Assembly: GCA_018816345.1 (NCBI GenBank)
Contig: JAHIWG010000078.1
Location: 1-60,542 of the forward strand
Source: Spirochaetota bacterium
GTDB taxonomy: Bacteria; Spirochaetota; Spirochaetia; Treponematales; UBA12059
Reading direction: 5' to 3'
DNA length: 60,542 nt
Made by a program: the position numbers and the translations under genes. Positions 1 through 10,128 of this stretch are shown one piece after another. A model generated the notes under the pieces. It was not told the origin of the DNA. It made no database searches and saw only the letters and a list, made by a program, of their open reading frames with translations. Numbering within the stretch: the first letter of the stretch is position 1; each line of letters starts with the position of its first letter.

Positions 1-315
1 CGATACATACCTCCATGGTCATAATGATGCGAACAATGGGGATTGGGACAAAATATGGGAATCATGGCTGTACCTCCGCCATGAGGACGCAGGGAGAGGC
101 TCTATTGCTTGCAGTAGAGATGCAAGGTTCGAGGAACTATTTATCGTTTAATAAGGCCGCGAGCCTAGGTCGACGCCGTGACGCGCCCTCCGAGAGCCGC
201 GCCCGCCTCGTCGGTAGCGAGCCGGGAAGAACCTAGGCAGGCTCGTTTGCGTACCGCTCCCGGCGTTCGCTATACTAAGATTTAAAGAATCGCGATGCGC
301 AACGGAGAGCGGATA
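1..315. other. 5' intergenic stretch before the first gene
   Basis: No convincing coding sequence is seen here. The stretch contains an 8-bp inverted repeat, GCCTAGGT at 163-170 and ACCTAGGC at 231-238, with about 60 bases between the arms, which may be the end structure of a gene lying outside the window. The promoter of the chemoreceptor gene lies at 247-276. No riboswitch or RNA gene was recognised. Confidence 0.5.
247..276 (+). promoter_or_regulatory. Sigma70-like promoter of the first chemoreceptor gene
   Basis: TTGCGT at 247-252 and TATACT at 271-276 are separated by 18 bases. The predicted transcription start near 283 leaves a leader of about 33 bases that includes the GGAG ribosome-binding site at 304-307. 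Confidence 0.5.
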
Positions 316-2577
316 ATGAAAAAACTGAGCCTTCGGATCCTCCTCATGCTCCTCGTATCGGTAGTCCCGGCCGTGACCTTCTTCCAGGCCTGGGGCGCGC
401 TCCGAACCTGGCGATCCCTCCGGGCCTCCTCCGTGTTCTTCTTCCAGCGCCTGGCCTCGGAGAGCGCGGCCGGGCTCTCCGAGGAGCTGTCCTCGGCGGC
501 CCGGACGGCGGAGTTCCTCGCCGACGCGCTGACCGAGACCAGGAACGCGGGCAAGGCCGACCGCTCCTTCCCCCAGGCGCTGTTCAGGAGGTCGCTCGAG
601 CGCGACGCGAGCCTCCAGGCCGCGTGGGCGTTCTTCGAGCCCGACGCGTGGGACGGGCGGGACGGGTCGTTCGTCGACGCGGAAGGCTACGACGGGACAG
701 GGGGCTACTCTCCCTGGGTCCATAGGGACGAAGGCGGCATCGCCGAGGAGCTGATGTACTGGGGCGAGGATTACTACGATAGCGATTACTACGCCATTCC
801 CGCGAAGTCGGGCCGGCCGGTCCTCATAGAGCCGTACAAGGACGACGACGCGGCCGGTACGCCGATGACCACGATCTCCGTCCCGCTCATGGGCGAGGAC
901 GGGACGGCCTACGGCGTCGTAGGGGTCGACATCGGGCTGGCCTACCTCTCGGGCGTCGTCTCCTCGATGGTATCGGCCAGCGACGGCTGGGCCGCGCTCG
1001 TCTCGAGGAAGGGCGTGATCCTCGCGCACAGCGATCCCGGGAAGCTATTCGGCCTCTTCGCCGACGACCAGGGCCCGGAGAACGCCGAGGCCATCCTCGC
1101 CCTCGCCGACGCGGGCGCCGACGGGCTGTCGGCCGCCTCCGGAGCCGACGCCGACTGGCACGAGGCCGAGCGGTCGACCGAGCCTATCAGGATACGCTCC
1201 GGGGGCTCGGACCGGCTCGTAGTGGCGGTTCCCGTCGATATAGGCGGGCTCGAGACCTGGAGGCTGGCCGTATCGGTCCCGGTCTCGGAGATAGAGGCCC
1301 CGGCCAACGCCTCGGCCTATTCGCAGGCGTTCATAGCGGCGACGATGGTCGTCCTCCTCCTCGTATCGTCCATCCTCGTCGCGAGAACGATTACGAAGCC
1401 TATTACGGCGCTGGCGGCGGCCTTCGGCCGCATGGCCGACGGCGACTTCTCCGGCCGGATAGAGTCGAGGCGCAAGGACGAGATAGGGGCGCTCACCTCG
1501 GGGAGCAACGTCGTCGGGGAGAGCGTCTCGGCTATAGTCAGGACATTGCGCGAGTCGACGGTCGAGCTCCAGAACGACGCGACGGCCCTGCTCGAGGCCA
1601 CGGGCGCTACCGAGCGCACCGTCACGGCGGTATCCGGGCGGATAGCCGAGATGAAGGGCTTCGTCTCCGACGAGGACGCGAGGCTGCGGGCCTCGGCCTC
1701 GGCTATAGAGCAGATCATCGGGGAGGTATCCGAGTTATCGGGCCTGGCGGACGAGCAGGCCGAGGCCATCCGCCGCTCCAGGGACTCCGTGGACTCCCTC
1801 GCCTCGCGCATATCGGCGTCCTCCGAGGGCATGGACTCGATGGCCCTCGCCTTCTCGGAACTGAACAGCGCGTCGATCGCCGGCGCCGAGACGATAGCCG
1901 AGGTCAGGGAGCTCTCGGACGACGTCCTCAAGAAGTCCGACAGCCTGGCGGAGGCGAGCGACGTGATCACGAGCATCGCGGGGCAGACTAACCTGCTGGC
2001 CATGAACGCCGCGATCGAGGCGGCCCACGCGGGGGAGGCCGGCAAGGGCTTCGCCGTCGTCGCGGACGAGATCAGGAGGCTTGCCGAGTCGACGGCCGAG
2101 CGCTCCGGCGAGATAGAGCGGACCCTGGTCGACGTCAAGGCCACGATAGCCGCGATGAGGAACCGGTCCGGCGACGCCGAGGCGTCGTTCGAGCGGATGA
2201 GGAACCTGATACGCGAGGTCGGCGACCTGGAGGAGCGCATCAGGAGCGCGGTATCCGACGAGCGGCGGGAGAGCCTCGCGGTCGTAGCCGAGCTAGATAC
2301 CATGTCGTCGCTATCCGAGGAAGTGCGGGGCAGCGCAGCCGAGATACGGCAGGCGGGAGGCGTCGTATCCGCCGACGTAGGCCGCATCACCGAGCTGAGC
2401 GCGAGGATCAGCGGCCTCGCCGCGGAAATAGCCGGCGAGACAGAGGGGCTCAGGTCCGTCGCGGCGGGGCTCGGGGAAGGCGCGAACAGGAACAGCGAGC
2501 AGGCGGGGCGCGCCATGGCGAATATGAGGCGATTCGTCGTGAGGGAAGCCCGAGACGCGGATTTAACCGTTCTCTAA
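316..2577 (+). CDS. Methyl-accepting chemotaxis protein with Cache-type sensor
   Basis: Transmembrane chemoreceptor that would signal to CheA/CheW. An N-terminal membrane segment (about residues 5-25) is followed by an extracytoplasmic domain of about 300 residues with dCache character (a YSPWV / [10 protein letters not shown] region and a [11 protein letters not shown] segment), then a second membrane helix near residues 330-355, a HAMP domain (ITKPI, MADGDF) and a long coiled-coil signalling domain. The hairpin tip motif [20 protein letters not shown] is intact. There is no C-terminal receptor pentapeptide. The ATG at 316 is preferred over the upstream ATG at 295 because GGAG at 304-307 lies correctly before it. 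The ligand cannot be told from the sequence. Confidence 0.9.
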   Translation: MKKLSLRILLMLLVSVVPAVTFFQAWGALRTWRSLRASSVFFFQRLASESAAGLSEELSSAARTAEFLADALTETRNAGKADRSFPQALFRRSLERDASLQAAWAFFEPDAWDGRDGSFVDAEGYDGTGGYSPWVHRDEGGIAEELMYWGEDYYDSDYYAIPAKSGRPVLIEPYKDDDAAGTPMTTISVPLMGEDGTAYGVVGVDIGLAYLSGVVSSMVSASDGWAALVSRKGVILAHSDPGKLFGLFADDQGPENAEAILALADAGADGLSAASGADADWHEAERSTEPIRIRSGGSDRLVVAVPVDIGGLETWRLAVSVPVSEIEAPANASAYSQAFIAATMVVLLLVSSILVARTITKPITALAAAFGRMADGDFSGRIESRRKDEIGALTSGSNVVGESVSAIVRTLRESTVELQNDATALLEATGATERTVTAVSGRIAEMKGFVSDEDARLRASASAIEQIIGEVSELSGLADEQAEAIRRSRDSVDSLASRISASSEGMDSMALAFSELNSASIAGAETIAEVRELSDDVLKKSDSLAEASDVITSIAGQTNLLAMNAAIEAAHAGEAGKGFAVVADEIRRLAESTAERSGEIERTLVDVKATIAAMRNRSGDAEASFERMRNLIREVGDLEERIRSAVSDERRESLAVVAELDTMSSLSEEVRGSAAEIRQAGGVVSADVGRITELSARISGLAAEIAGETEGLRSVAAGLGEGANRNSEQAGRAMANMRRFVVREARDADLTVL

Positions 2578-2660
2578 CGCGGAGCTCACGGTAAGCGAAT
2601 CGCGGCGCTGTAGTTTCCTACTCGACGCGGCGAACGAAGGCCCGCGTCGGGAGGTAAGCA

Positions 2661-3491
2661 ATGAAGAGGATAGTCATCGCGACGCTCGCGCTAGTCGCCG
2701 CCGCGGGCGCCTACGCGCAGTACTCGGGCAGCTACACGTTCGGCGGTTCCACGACCGTCGCCCCTATCGCCTACGCGGCGATAGAGCGTTTCCAGAAGGA
2801 GAACCCCGGCCTCAAGATATCCTACGAAGCGGTGGGATCGGGCGGCGGGCTCAAGGCCCTGCTCGCCGGGCAGATCAGCCTCTCCGGCTCGTCCGCCGAC
2901 TTCTCGGCCGATCAGCTCAAGGGGGCAGTCGCCACCCCCATCGCCCTCGACGGGCTCTCGGTCATCGTCAACAAGAAGGGCACCGGCATCAAGAACATCT
3001 CCATGGAGGATCTCGCGAGGATATACCACGGCGACGTCACCAACTGGAAGCAGCTCGGAGGCGCGAACGCGCCGATAGTCGTCGTCAACCGCGACGAGTC
3101 GTCGGGGACCTACGCCGCCTTCTGGGAGCTGGTCTGCCAGAAGCCCTTCGGCAAGGCGATAGCCTACACGAAGAACGCCATCGTCACCAAGGAGAACGGG
3201 GAGGTCGCCGTCAAGGTGCTCGCCACTCCGGGCGCCATCGGCTACGTCGGCATGGCCTTCGCCCAGGAGGTCATCAAGGCCGGCGGCCTCGAGCTCTCCA
3301 TCGACAAGGTCATGCCCACCACCGCCAACGTGGTGGCCAAGAAGTACCCGATATCCCGCTACCTCTACATCGTCACCAAGTCGCAACCGGTCGAGGGGAC
3401 CGTCGAGAAGGCGTTCATCGACTACATCCTCTCCCCCATGGGCCAGGCCATAGTCAAGTCGGCCGACTACATACCGCTACCCAAGAAATAA
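2661..3491 (+). CDS. pstS: Phosphate ABC transporter, phosphate-binding protein PstS
   Basis: Extracytoplasmic phosphate receptor of the Pst importer. The signal peptide ends at about residue 20 (AGAYAQ). The mature protein shows the PstS hallmarks: GGSTTVAPIAYAA near the N terminus, VGSGGGLKAL, the ISLSGSSADFS stretch, DVTNWKQLGG, and NRDESSGTYAAF for phosphate binding. At 276 residues it is slightly shorter than the E. coli protein. The start has a good GGGAGG ribosome-binding site about 6 bases upstream. It heads a pst-pho gene run and is followed by intercistronic hairpins that may raise its level over the permeases. No lipobox is seen, so it is probably periplasmic. Confidence 0.93.
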   Translation: MKRIVIATLALVAAAGAYAQYSGSYTFGGSTTVAPIAYAAIERFQKENPGLKISYEAVGSGGGLKALLAGQISLSGSSADFSADQLKGAVATPIALDGLSVIVNKKGTGIKNISMEDLARIYHGDVTNWKQLGGANAPIVVVNRDESSGTYAAFWELVCQKPFGKAIAYTKNAIVTKENGEVAVKVLATPGAIGYVGMAFAQEVIKAGGLELSIDKVMPTTANVVAKKYPISRYLYIVTKSQPVEGTVEKAFIDYILSPMGQAIVKSADYIPLPKK

Positions 3492-3542
3492 GGGCGGCAT
3501 CCGCCCCGGGCCGGTCCTTCGCGAGACGCGGGGGCCGGCCTT
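3492..3542 (+). terminator. Intercistronic hairpins after pstS (attenuator or mRNA stabiliser)
   Basis: Two GC-rich stems follow the stop codon: GGGCGG/CCGCCC at 3492-3506 and GGCCGG/CCGGCC at 3509-3540, the latter followed only by TTAT. Partial termination or 3' end protection after the binding-protein gene would explain excess PstS over PstC and PstA. This is inferred from structure and position. Confidence 0.45.
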
Positions 3543-3566
3543 ATCGCGCGCAGGAGAAGCCAGAGG

Positions 3567-4454
3567 ATGAGAAGAAGGAAGATCCTGGAAGGCGCCGTCG
3601 AGGCGACGCTATTCGCCGCCGCCCTGCTTTCCGTCGTGACGGTCGTCTTCATAACGGCGTTCCTATTCCAGCGGGGATCGCCTCTCTTCGAGAAGGTGCC
3701 CGTCCTGGAATTCCTGTTCAGCTCCCGATGGGAGCCGACGGCGGAGAATCCCGGCTACGGGATCCTGTCGTTCATACTAGGATCGTTCCTGGTGACGGGG
3801 TTGGCGCTGCTGATCGCCGTCCCGGCGGGACTGGCGGTGGGCATCTACCTGGCCGAGCTCTCCGACGGGAGGTCGGCTCGGTTCATAAGGTCCGCCGTGG
3901 AGCTGCTCGCCGGCATACCGTCCGTCGTGTACGGACTGTTCGGCATCGCCGTTATCAGCGCCGTATCGCGGACGCTGTTCGGCGGCTCGGGCTACGGCGC
4001 GCTATCGGCGGCCATGATCCTGGCGATCATGACCCTGCCTACGATCATCAGCGTCACGGAGGTATCGCTCCGGGCCATTCCGAGGGAGCTCAAGGAAGGC
4101 TCCCTGGCGCTCGGCGCGACGCATTGGCAGACCATTACGCGGGTACTCGTGCCCGCGGCCCGCTCGGGCATCCTGGCCGGCGTCATACTGGGTATGGGCC
4201 GCGCCATAGGCGAGACGATGGCCGTGCTCATGGTCGGAGGCAACGCGCCCATAATGCCTAGCGGCTTGAACGGCATGGTACGGACCCTGACCATGAACAT
4301 AATCACCGACATGAGCTACGCGACGGGCGACCACCTGACGAGCCTCTTCGCCACCGGGATGGTGCTGTTCGCGTTCATCCTGGTCCTCAACCTCGTCGTC
4401 CAGCTGGCCCTCAAGAAGTCGATATCCGACCTGGAAGGAAAAAGCGGTGAATGA
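3567..4454 (+). CDS. pstC: Phosphate ABC transporter permease PstC
   Basis: Inner-membrane permease of the Pst importer, 295 residues, the usual family length. Six hydrophobic segments are visible, beginning about residues 15-35. The ABC-permease EAA loop is clear around REGSLALGATHWQTITRVLVP-type sequence (read here as KEGSLALGATHWQTITRV), and GIPSVVYGLFG is typical of PstC/PstA. The end overlaps the start of pstA by 8 bases, indicating translational coupling. Confidence 0.93.
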   Translation: MRRRKILEGAVEATLFAAALLSVVTVVFITAFLFQRGSPLFEKVPVLEFLFSSRWEPTAENPGYGILSFILGSFLVTGLALLIAVPAGLAVGIYLAELSDGRSARFIRSAVELLAGIPSVVYGLFGIAVISAVSRTLFGGSGYGALSAAMILAIMTLPTIISVTEVSLRAIPRELKEGSLALGATHWQTITRVLVPAARSGILAGVILGMGRAIGETMAVLMVGGNAPIMPSGLNGMVRTLTMNIITDMSYATGDHLTSLFATGMVLFAFILVLNLVVQLALKKSISDLEGKSGE

Positions 4455-6117
4455 TACCTCGGCAACCCGGAGCGTCGGGACCCGGAGCGTCGGGACCCGG
4501 AGCGCCGGGACCCGGCATAGGGCGGCGATAGGAAGCCAGGCAGTCGCGTTCACGGCGATCAGGGGGCTATCGATCCTGACGATAGCCGTGCTCGGGCTCA
4601 TCCTCGGCTTCATCCTGTATAAGGGACTCAGGTATTCCAACATCGACAGGTCCGCGTACCTCCCCTACGCCGAGGACGCGCCTGACGGCCTCGTAGTGGC
4701 GGTGAACTCGGGGCGCGCCCCGGGCGCGCTCGATTGGGGCGTCCTCTACGGCATGTTCACCGACGAGTATATAGACTGGGCCAAGATCGACGGCTCCGAC
4801 GACGACCTGACGCCTATCGCGATCGATCCGGCCACGCCCGAGGGCGCCCGCGCGGAGGCGTTCCTGTTCGGGACGGAGGAGGCCGGCGGGTACCCCGCCT
4901 GGGGCGGGCTCGTGCAAACGGCTTCGACGAGCGCGGCCGCGCTGGCGGCGGTGGCCGAGACCCCCGGCGCCGTCGCGATCGTGCCCGAGGCCGCCGCCAG
5001 AGGCGCCCCCGGCGTCATGACCCTGCCGCTCAGGCGCCTCGTCCTCGCCGTGAATCCCGAGGTCGCCGAATTCGTGGACGATAGCTACATCGAGGACCTG
5101 AGCGGGCGCGACGTCATGGACCTGCTGTCGGGGCGCGCCCGCAACTGGAAGGAATTCGGCGGCCCCGACCTGGCCGTAGCGCCCGTCGCCCCGCCGGAAG
5201 GCTCGGTGCTCGCGGCGGCCGTACGCTCCGCCGGCCTCGAGTACCCGGCGGGCCCGGGCTCTCCGGTACCGGGGGGCGGCCTCGAGTACCTGGCAGCCAT
5301 AGGCGGGACGAGCGGCGCCGCCGGGCTCGCGTTCGCCGGCGACGCGGCGGTCGCGGGGCTGCCCGCCGCCATGCTGACGAGGAGGACGTCGGGATGGAAC
5401 CTGACGATCGGCTACCTCCTCGAGGCGCCTCGCCTGTCCGGCAGGACGGGCGGCATCTCGACTATCATCGCCAACACGTTCCTCATGCTCCTCCTGACCG
5501 TCGCGTTCGCCGCCCCGCTCGGGCTGGCCGCGGCGGTCTACTTCGTCGAGTACGCGAGGCAGGGCCCGTTCGTGCGCGCGCTCAGGCTCGGCACGGAGAC
5601 CCTGGCCGGCATCCCGTCGATAATCTTCGGCCTCTTCGGCTTCCTCTTCTTCGTGAACATCCTAGGGTTCGGCTTCGGCCTGCTCTCGGGATCGCTGACC
5701 CTCACCCTGATGATACTGCCGACGATAATCCGCACCTCCGAGGAGGCGCTCAAGTCGGTGCCCCGGGCCATGCGCGAAGGATCCCTCGCGCTAGGGGCCA
5801 CGAAGCTCCAGACCGTAGCGCGCGTCGTCGTCCCCGCGGCCATGCCCGGCATCCTTACAGGCCTGATACTGGCCGTGGGACGGGCGGTGGGCGAGACCGC
5901 CGCGCTCCTGTTCACCATGGGCTCCGACTACCAGCTGGCCAAGGGCCTGTTCTCCTCGGCGAGGGGGCTGTCCGCGCACGTATACCTGCTCTTCTCGGAA
6001 GGGATCTCGTTCGACAGGGCCTTCTCGACGGCGGCCGTGCTGGTCTTCGTCGTGCTCCTGTTCAATTTCGCCGCCAAGCGGCTCATCGGCCGGATGAACC
6101 GCTCCGCGGCCGCGTAA
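4447..6117 (+). CDS. pstA: Phosphate permease PstA with large extracytoplasmic PstS-like insert
   Basis: Second permease subunit of the Pst importer. At 556 residues it is nearly twice the usual PstA length of about 290. A short cytoplasmic tail with a three-copy SVGTR repeat precedes TM1 (about 40-60). Residues about 62-305 form a non-membrane insert; the classical permease resumes at about 315, with GIPSIIFGLFG and the EAA loop REGSLALGATKLQTVARVVV. Inside the insert, SGRARNWKEFGGPDLAVAPV resembles the PstS segment HGDVTNWKQLGGANAPIVVV encoded at 3030-3085, and LVLAVNPEVAEF resembles the strand before it. The SGT phosphate-binding triad of PstS appears to be replaced (PPEGSVLAA). It could be a docking, gating or sensing domain; the function is inferred. 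Confidence 0.88.
   Translation: MNDTSATRSVGTRSVGTRSAGTRHRAAIGSQAVAFTAIRGLSILTIAVLGLILGFILYKGLRYSNIDRSAYLPYAEDAPDGLVVAVNSGRAPGALDWGVLYGMFTDEYIDWAKIDGSDDDLTPIAIDPATPEGARAEAFLFGTEEAGGYPAWGGLVQTASTSAAALAAVAETPGAVAIVPEAAARGAPGVMTLPLRRLVLAVNPEVAEFVDDSYIEDLSGRDVMDLLSGRARNWKEFGGPDLAVAPVAPPEGSVLAAAVRSAGLEYPAGPGSPVPGGGLEYLAAIGGTSGAAGLAFAGDAAVAGLPAAMLTRRTSGWNLTIGYLLEAPRLSGRTGGISTIIANTFLMLLLTVAFAAPLGLAAAVYFVEYARQGPFVRALRLGTETLAGIPSIIFGLFGFLFFVNILGFGFGLLSGSLTLTLMILPTIIRTSEEALKSVPRAMREGSLALGATKLQTVARVVVPAAMPGILTGLILAVGRAVGETAALLFTMGSDYQLAKGLFSSARGLSAHVYLLFSEGISFDRAFSTAAVLVFVVLLFNFAAKRLIGRMNRSAAA
4465..4515 (+). repeat. 15-bp in-frame tandem repeat in pstA
   Basis: About 3.3 copies of ACCCGGAGCGTCGGG (4465-4479, 4480-4494, 4495-4509, then a partial). 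Each copy encodes five residues (TRSVG or TRSAG) in the cytoplasmic N-terminal tail. Because the unit is a multiple of three, copy number could vary without a frameshift. Confidence 0.85.
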
Positions 6118-6129
6118 AGGATGCGCTCG

Positions 6130-6894
<765 letters not shown>

Positions 6895-6915
6895 TGGGCC
6901 TATAAAGGAGACGAG

Positions 6916-7575
6916 ATGACCACCCGCATCCAGTTCAACGAGGAGCTAGGCAGGCTCCATCACGATATACTGACCATGGGCGCCCGGGTCGAGGAGGACC
7001 TGACCAAGGCACTGCTGGCCCTCAAGACCGGCGACGTGGCCCTGGCCAAGGAGGTCAAGGCGGGGGACGAGCTCGTCAACGCCATGCAGCTCAAGATCGA
7101 GGACCAGGCCGCCAAGCTCATAGCGACCCAGCAGCCGGTAGCCAGGGACCTGCGGGAGCTGGTGACGGTATTCAAGATAACCGACAACCTCGAGCGCATA
7201 GGGGACCACGCGGTGCACCTGGCCAAGGCCGCCAGGCGCCTCTCCGAGGACCCGTATCCTCGCTCCCTCGAGCGGCTGGAGCGGATGGCCGCCGTCGACC
7301 TGGCCATGGTCCACGAGGCCGTGGCCGCCTACCTGGAGCACGACGAGGCGAGGGCGCGCGCGGCGGCCGCTCGCGACGACGAGGTCGACGCCGAGCATAA
7401 GGCCTTCGTGCAGGAGGTCCTCGCCTACCTCGCCGAGAATCCCGGCAAGGCCCAGCAGGCGACCAAGCTGATCGCGACGTCCAGCTTCCTCGAGCGCCTG
7501 GGCGACCACGTCACAAACCTATGCGAGGCCGTGGTCTTCATGCTGACAGGCGCGCATACCGAGCTAAACGAATAG
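6916..7575 (+). CDS. phoU: Phosphate signalling protein PhoU
   Basis: Cytoplasmic regulator linking the Pst transporter to the PhoR kinase. It has 219 residues and two three-helix repeats: the first around LRELVTVFKITDNLERIGDH, the second around KLIATSSFLERLGDHVTNLCE. The paired ER(I/L)GDH motifs are the metal-binding signatures of the family. AAAGGAGA stands 6 bases before the ATG. It lies 21 bases after pstB and 10 bases before phoB. Confidence 0.94.
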   Translation: MTTRIQFNEELGRLHHDILTMGARVEEDLTKALLALKTGDVALAKEVKAGDELVNAMQLKIEDQAAKLIATQQPVARDLRELVTVFKITDNLERIGDHAVHLAKAARRLSEDPYPRSLERLERMAAVDLAMVHEAVAAYLEHDEARARAAAARDDEVDAEHKAFVQEVLAYLAENPGKAQQATKLIATSSFLERLGDHVTNLCEAVVFMLTGAHTELNE

Positions 7576-7585
7576 GAGCGGCGCC

Positions 7586-8278
7586 ATGGCGAAAGCCTCG
7601 ATACTCGTCGTTGAGGACGACCCCGACATCAGGGAGCTACTCGCCTATACCCTCGGCAAGGAGGGCTACGAGGTCCTCCAGGCCCCGAGCGGGGAGGCGG
7701 GACTCAAGGCGATAGAGGAGAGGAAGCCCGACCTCGTCGTCCTCGACGTGATGCTCCCCGGCATGGACGGCCTCGAGCTGCTCCGCAGGGTCAAGGCCGA
7801 CCAAGGCGCGCGGGCGGCGGCCGTCATCATGGTGAGCGCCAGGGGCGAGGAAACGGACGTCGTCGCGGGCCTCGAGCTGGGCGCTGACGACTACGTGACG
7901 AAGCCCTTCAGCCCCCGGGTGCTCGTCGCCAGGGTCAGGACCGCGCTCCGGCGCGCGTCCGCCGTCCCGAAGGAAGCGGAGGACGACGCGCTCGCCATAG
8001 GCGACTTCCGCCTGGACCCCGGCCGGCACGAGCTGCGCATAGCGGGCCGGCTCGTAGACCTGTCGGCCACGGAATTCGCCATTCTCGAGCGGCTCGCCAG
8101 GGCCCCTGGCCGCGTATTCACGCGCTCGCAGATAATAGACCGCGTGCGCGGCCGCGACTATCCCGTCACCGATCGCTCTATAGACGTGCAGGTCCTGTCG
8201 ATACGCAAGAAGCTCGGCGACCGCGCCGACCTCGTGGAGACCGTCAGGGGCGTCGGCTACCGCTTCAAGGACGAGTGA
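7586..8278 (+). CDS. phoB: OmpR/PhoB-family response regulator
   Basis: Two-component DNA-binding regulator, presumably of the phosphate regulon. The receiver domain (about 1-120) has the acidic pair in VVEDDPD, the phosphoacceptor Asp in LVVLDVMLPGMDG and the conserved Lys in VTKPFSP. The C-terminal winged helix (about 135-230) ends with ETVRGVGYRFKDE, typical of PhoB. AGGAG precedes the ATG. The stop overlaps the next gene's start, so regulator and kinase are translationally coupled. Regulation of pst is inferred from gene order; no Pho box was identified. Confidence 0.9.
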   Translation: MAKASILVVEDDPDIRELLAYTLGKEGYEVLQAPSGEAGLKAIEERKPDLVVLDVMLPGMDGLELLRRVKADQGARAAAVIMVSARGEETDVVAGLELGADDYVTKPFSPRVLVARVRTALRRASAVPKEAEDDALAIGDFRLDPGRHELRIAGRLVDLSATEFAILERLARAPGRVFTRSQIIDRVRGRDYPVTDRSIDVQVLSIRKKLGDRADLVETVRGVGYRFKDE

Positions 8279-10128
8279 TGCGCCGCGCCCGACTCGCCGA
8301 GCGGACCTTCGCAGCGCTCATCTCCATATCGGCGGCGGCGATCGTCTTGATGGCGGCGGCGTCCGCGCTCTCCATGAGGCGGCTGTATTCCGAGGCCACG
8401 CTGTCCGCCCTCGCCCAGAGCGCCGCCGCCCTGGCCAACGCCGCGCAAGCCGTCGGCCAGGGCGGCCAGGCCCTCGACGCGTTCTGCGACCGGGCCGCGG
8501 CGGGCACCGGCCTCAGGGTGACGGCCATAGCGCCGGACGGATCGGTGCTCGGCGATTCGGGCTCCGATACCGGCGCCATGGACAACCACGCCGGGCGCCC
8601 GGAGATAGCCTCGGCCCTACGCGGCCAGGCGGCCACGAGCATGCGTCCCTCGCCCACCCTGGGCATTACGATGGCCTACGCGGCCGCGCCTATCCTTTCC
8701 GGCGACGCCGTCACCGGCGTGGTACGCATAGCGATGGGCGCCCCCGAGCTACGGGCGGGCATGGCGCCGTTCATAGCCGCGTTCGCGGCGGTGGCGGCGG
8801 CGATGATAGCGGCCATGGCGGCGGCGAGCGCCCGCATCGGCGCGTCGGTAGCGAGGCCCATGGGCGCCCTTCAGGACACGGCCAAGGAATGGTCGGCCGG
8901 CAGGCTCGACCGCCGCGCCAGGCGCTTCGACGACCCCGAGCTCGGCCCCTTAGCCGACACCATGAACGCCATGGCCGCCGAGCTCGCCGATAGGGTCGTC
9001 GCCATGGAGAGCCAGAAACGGGAGCTCGAGGCCATACTCGACGGGATGGGCGAGGCGGTAATATCCACGGACGAGAACCTCGTCATAAGGCTCGCCAACC
9101 CCAAGGCCAGGGAACTGCTCGGCAGGGCCGGGGACGAGGAAGGGCTCGAGGGGCGCGGCGTCCTTAAGGCCTGCGGGAGCGTCGCCCTCGACGAGATGGC
9201 CAGGCGATGCGCCTCGGGCGGCGTCCGTGAAGAGGCCGAGATAACGCTGTACGGAGAGGGGACCAGGTACCTTTGGACTAACGCCGCGCCGCTCCCGCTC
9301 GGCGAGGGCCGTTCCGGCGTCGTGATAGTCCTCAACGACATAACCAGGCTCAAGCGCCTGGAGCGCGTCCGCAAGGATTTCGTCGCCAACGTCTCGCACG
9401 AGCTGCGAACGCCCATAACGCTCATCAAGGGCTTCATCGAGACGCTCGAGGACGTCAGAGACCCGGCCGAGGCCAAGCGATTCCTCGGCATAGCCGGGCG
9501 GCATGCCGACAGGATGACGTCGATCATAGAGGACCTGCTCACGCTCGCCAGGCTCGAGGGCCCCGAGCGCGGCGGCGTCGAGGCCTCCAGGGTCGACGCC
9601 CTGCGCGTGATGGAACGCGCCGTCGAGTCGATAGGCGACGTTCCCGCTTCCAAGGGCGTTTCCATACGGCTACGGTCGGAGCCGGGCCTAGCCGTCATGG
9701 CTAACGAGGGGCTGCTCGAGCAGGCCCTTTTAAACCTGCTCGACAACGCGGTCAAGTACGGCCCTGAAGGCGGTACGATACGAGTGGAGGCCTCGAGGGA
9801 GGCGTCGCCCGGGGGCGGCTTCGCGCGGTTCGCGGTGATCGACGACGGGCCGGGCATACCGGCGCGCGACGTACCTAGGCTTTTCGAGCGATTCTACCGC
9901 GTCGACCGGGCCCGGAGCAGGGAACTCGGGGGCACGGGCCTCGGCCTGGCCATAGTCAGGCATATCGCGCTCGCCCACGGCGGCGACGCCTCCGTAGAGA
10001 GCAGGGAGGGCTCGGGCAGCTCGTTCATAGTGAGGATACCGCTCTGGACGGGAGACGAGAGCGCGACGGGGGCCGACAGCGTCCAGGCAGCCTCCCCCGA
10101 CGCGGATACCGCGACCGTTAGCTCGTAG
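8278..10128 (+). CDS. phoR: PhoR-like sensor histidine kinase
   Basis: Membrane histidine kinase partner of the preceding regulator. Order of parts: TM1 (about 12-32), a short extracytoplasmic region, TM2 (about 165-185), HAMP, a PAS domain (about 245-350), the dimerisation/phosphoacceptor box VSHELRTPITLIKG near residue 374, then the ATPase domain with NLLDNAVKYGPEGG, DDGPGIP and GLGLAIVRH. The ATG at 8278 overlaps the phoB stop (TGATG); a GTG at 8275 is also possible. The last 30 residues, after SFIVRIPL, are a low-complexity tail in a region shared with the antisense lipoprotein gene. Confidence 0.9.
   Translation: MRRARLAERTFAALISISAAAIVLMAAASALSMRRLYSEATLSALAQSAAALANAAQAVGQGGQALDAFCDRAAAGTGLRVTAIAPDGSVLGDSGSDTGAMDNHAGRPEIASALRGQAATSMRPSPTLGITMAYAAAPILSGDAVTGVVRIAMGAPELRAGMAPFIAAFAAVAAAMIAAMAAASARIGASVARPMGALQDTAKEWSAGRLDRRARRFDDPELGPLADTMNAMAAELADRVVAMESQKRELEAILDGMGEAVISTDENLVIRLANPKARELLGRAGDEEGLEGRGVLKACGSVALDEMARRCASGGVREEAEITLYGEGTRYLWTNAAPLPLGEGRSGVVIVLNDITRLKRLERVRKDFVANVSHELRTPITLIKGFIETLEDVRDPAEAKRFLGIAGRHADRMTSIIEDLLTLARLEGPERGGVEASRVDALRVMERAVESIGDVPASKGVSIRLRSEPGLAVMANEGLLEQALLNLLDNAVKYGPEGGTIRVEASREASPGGGFARFAVIDDGPGIPARDVPRLFERFYRVDRARSRELGGTGLGLAIVRHIALAHGGDASVESREGSGSSFIVRIPLWTGDESATGADSVQAASPDADTATVSS

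Noticed and set aside
163-238. Inverted repeat GCCTAGGT/ACCTAGGC considered as an attachment site or terminator
   Set aside because: Short arms, a 60-base loop, no T tract and no integrase gene nearby.
1317-2516. 399-codon antisense open frame inside the first chemoreceptor
   Set aside because: Ser/Arg-rich shadow typical of high-GC antisense frames; no motif, signal or ribosome-binding site.
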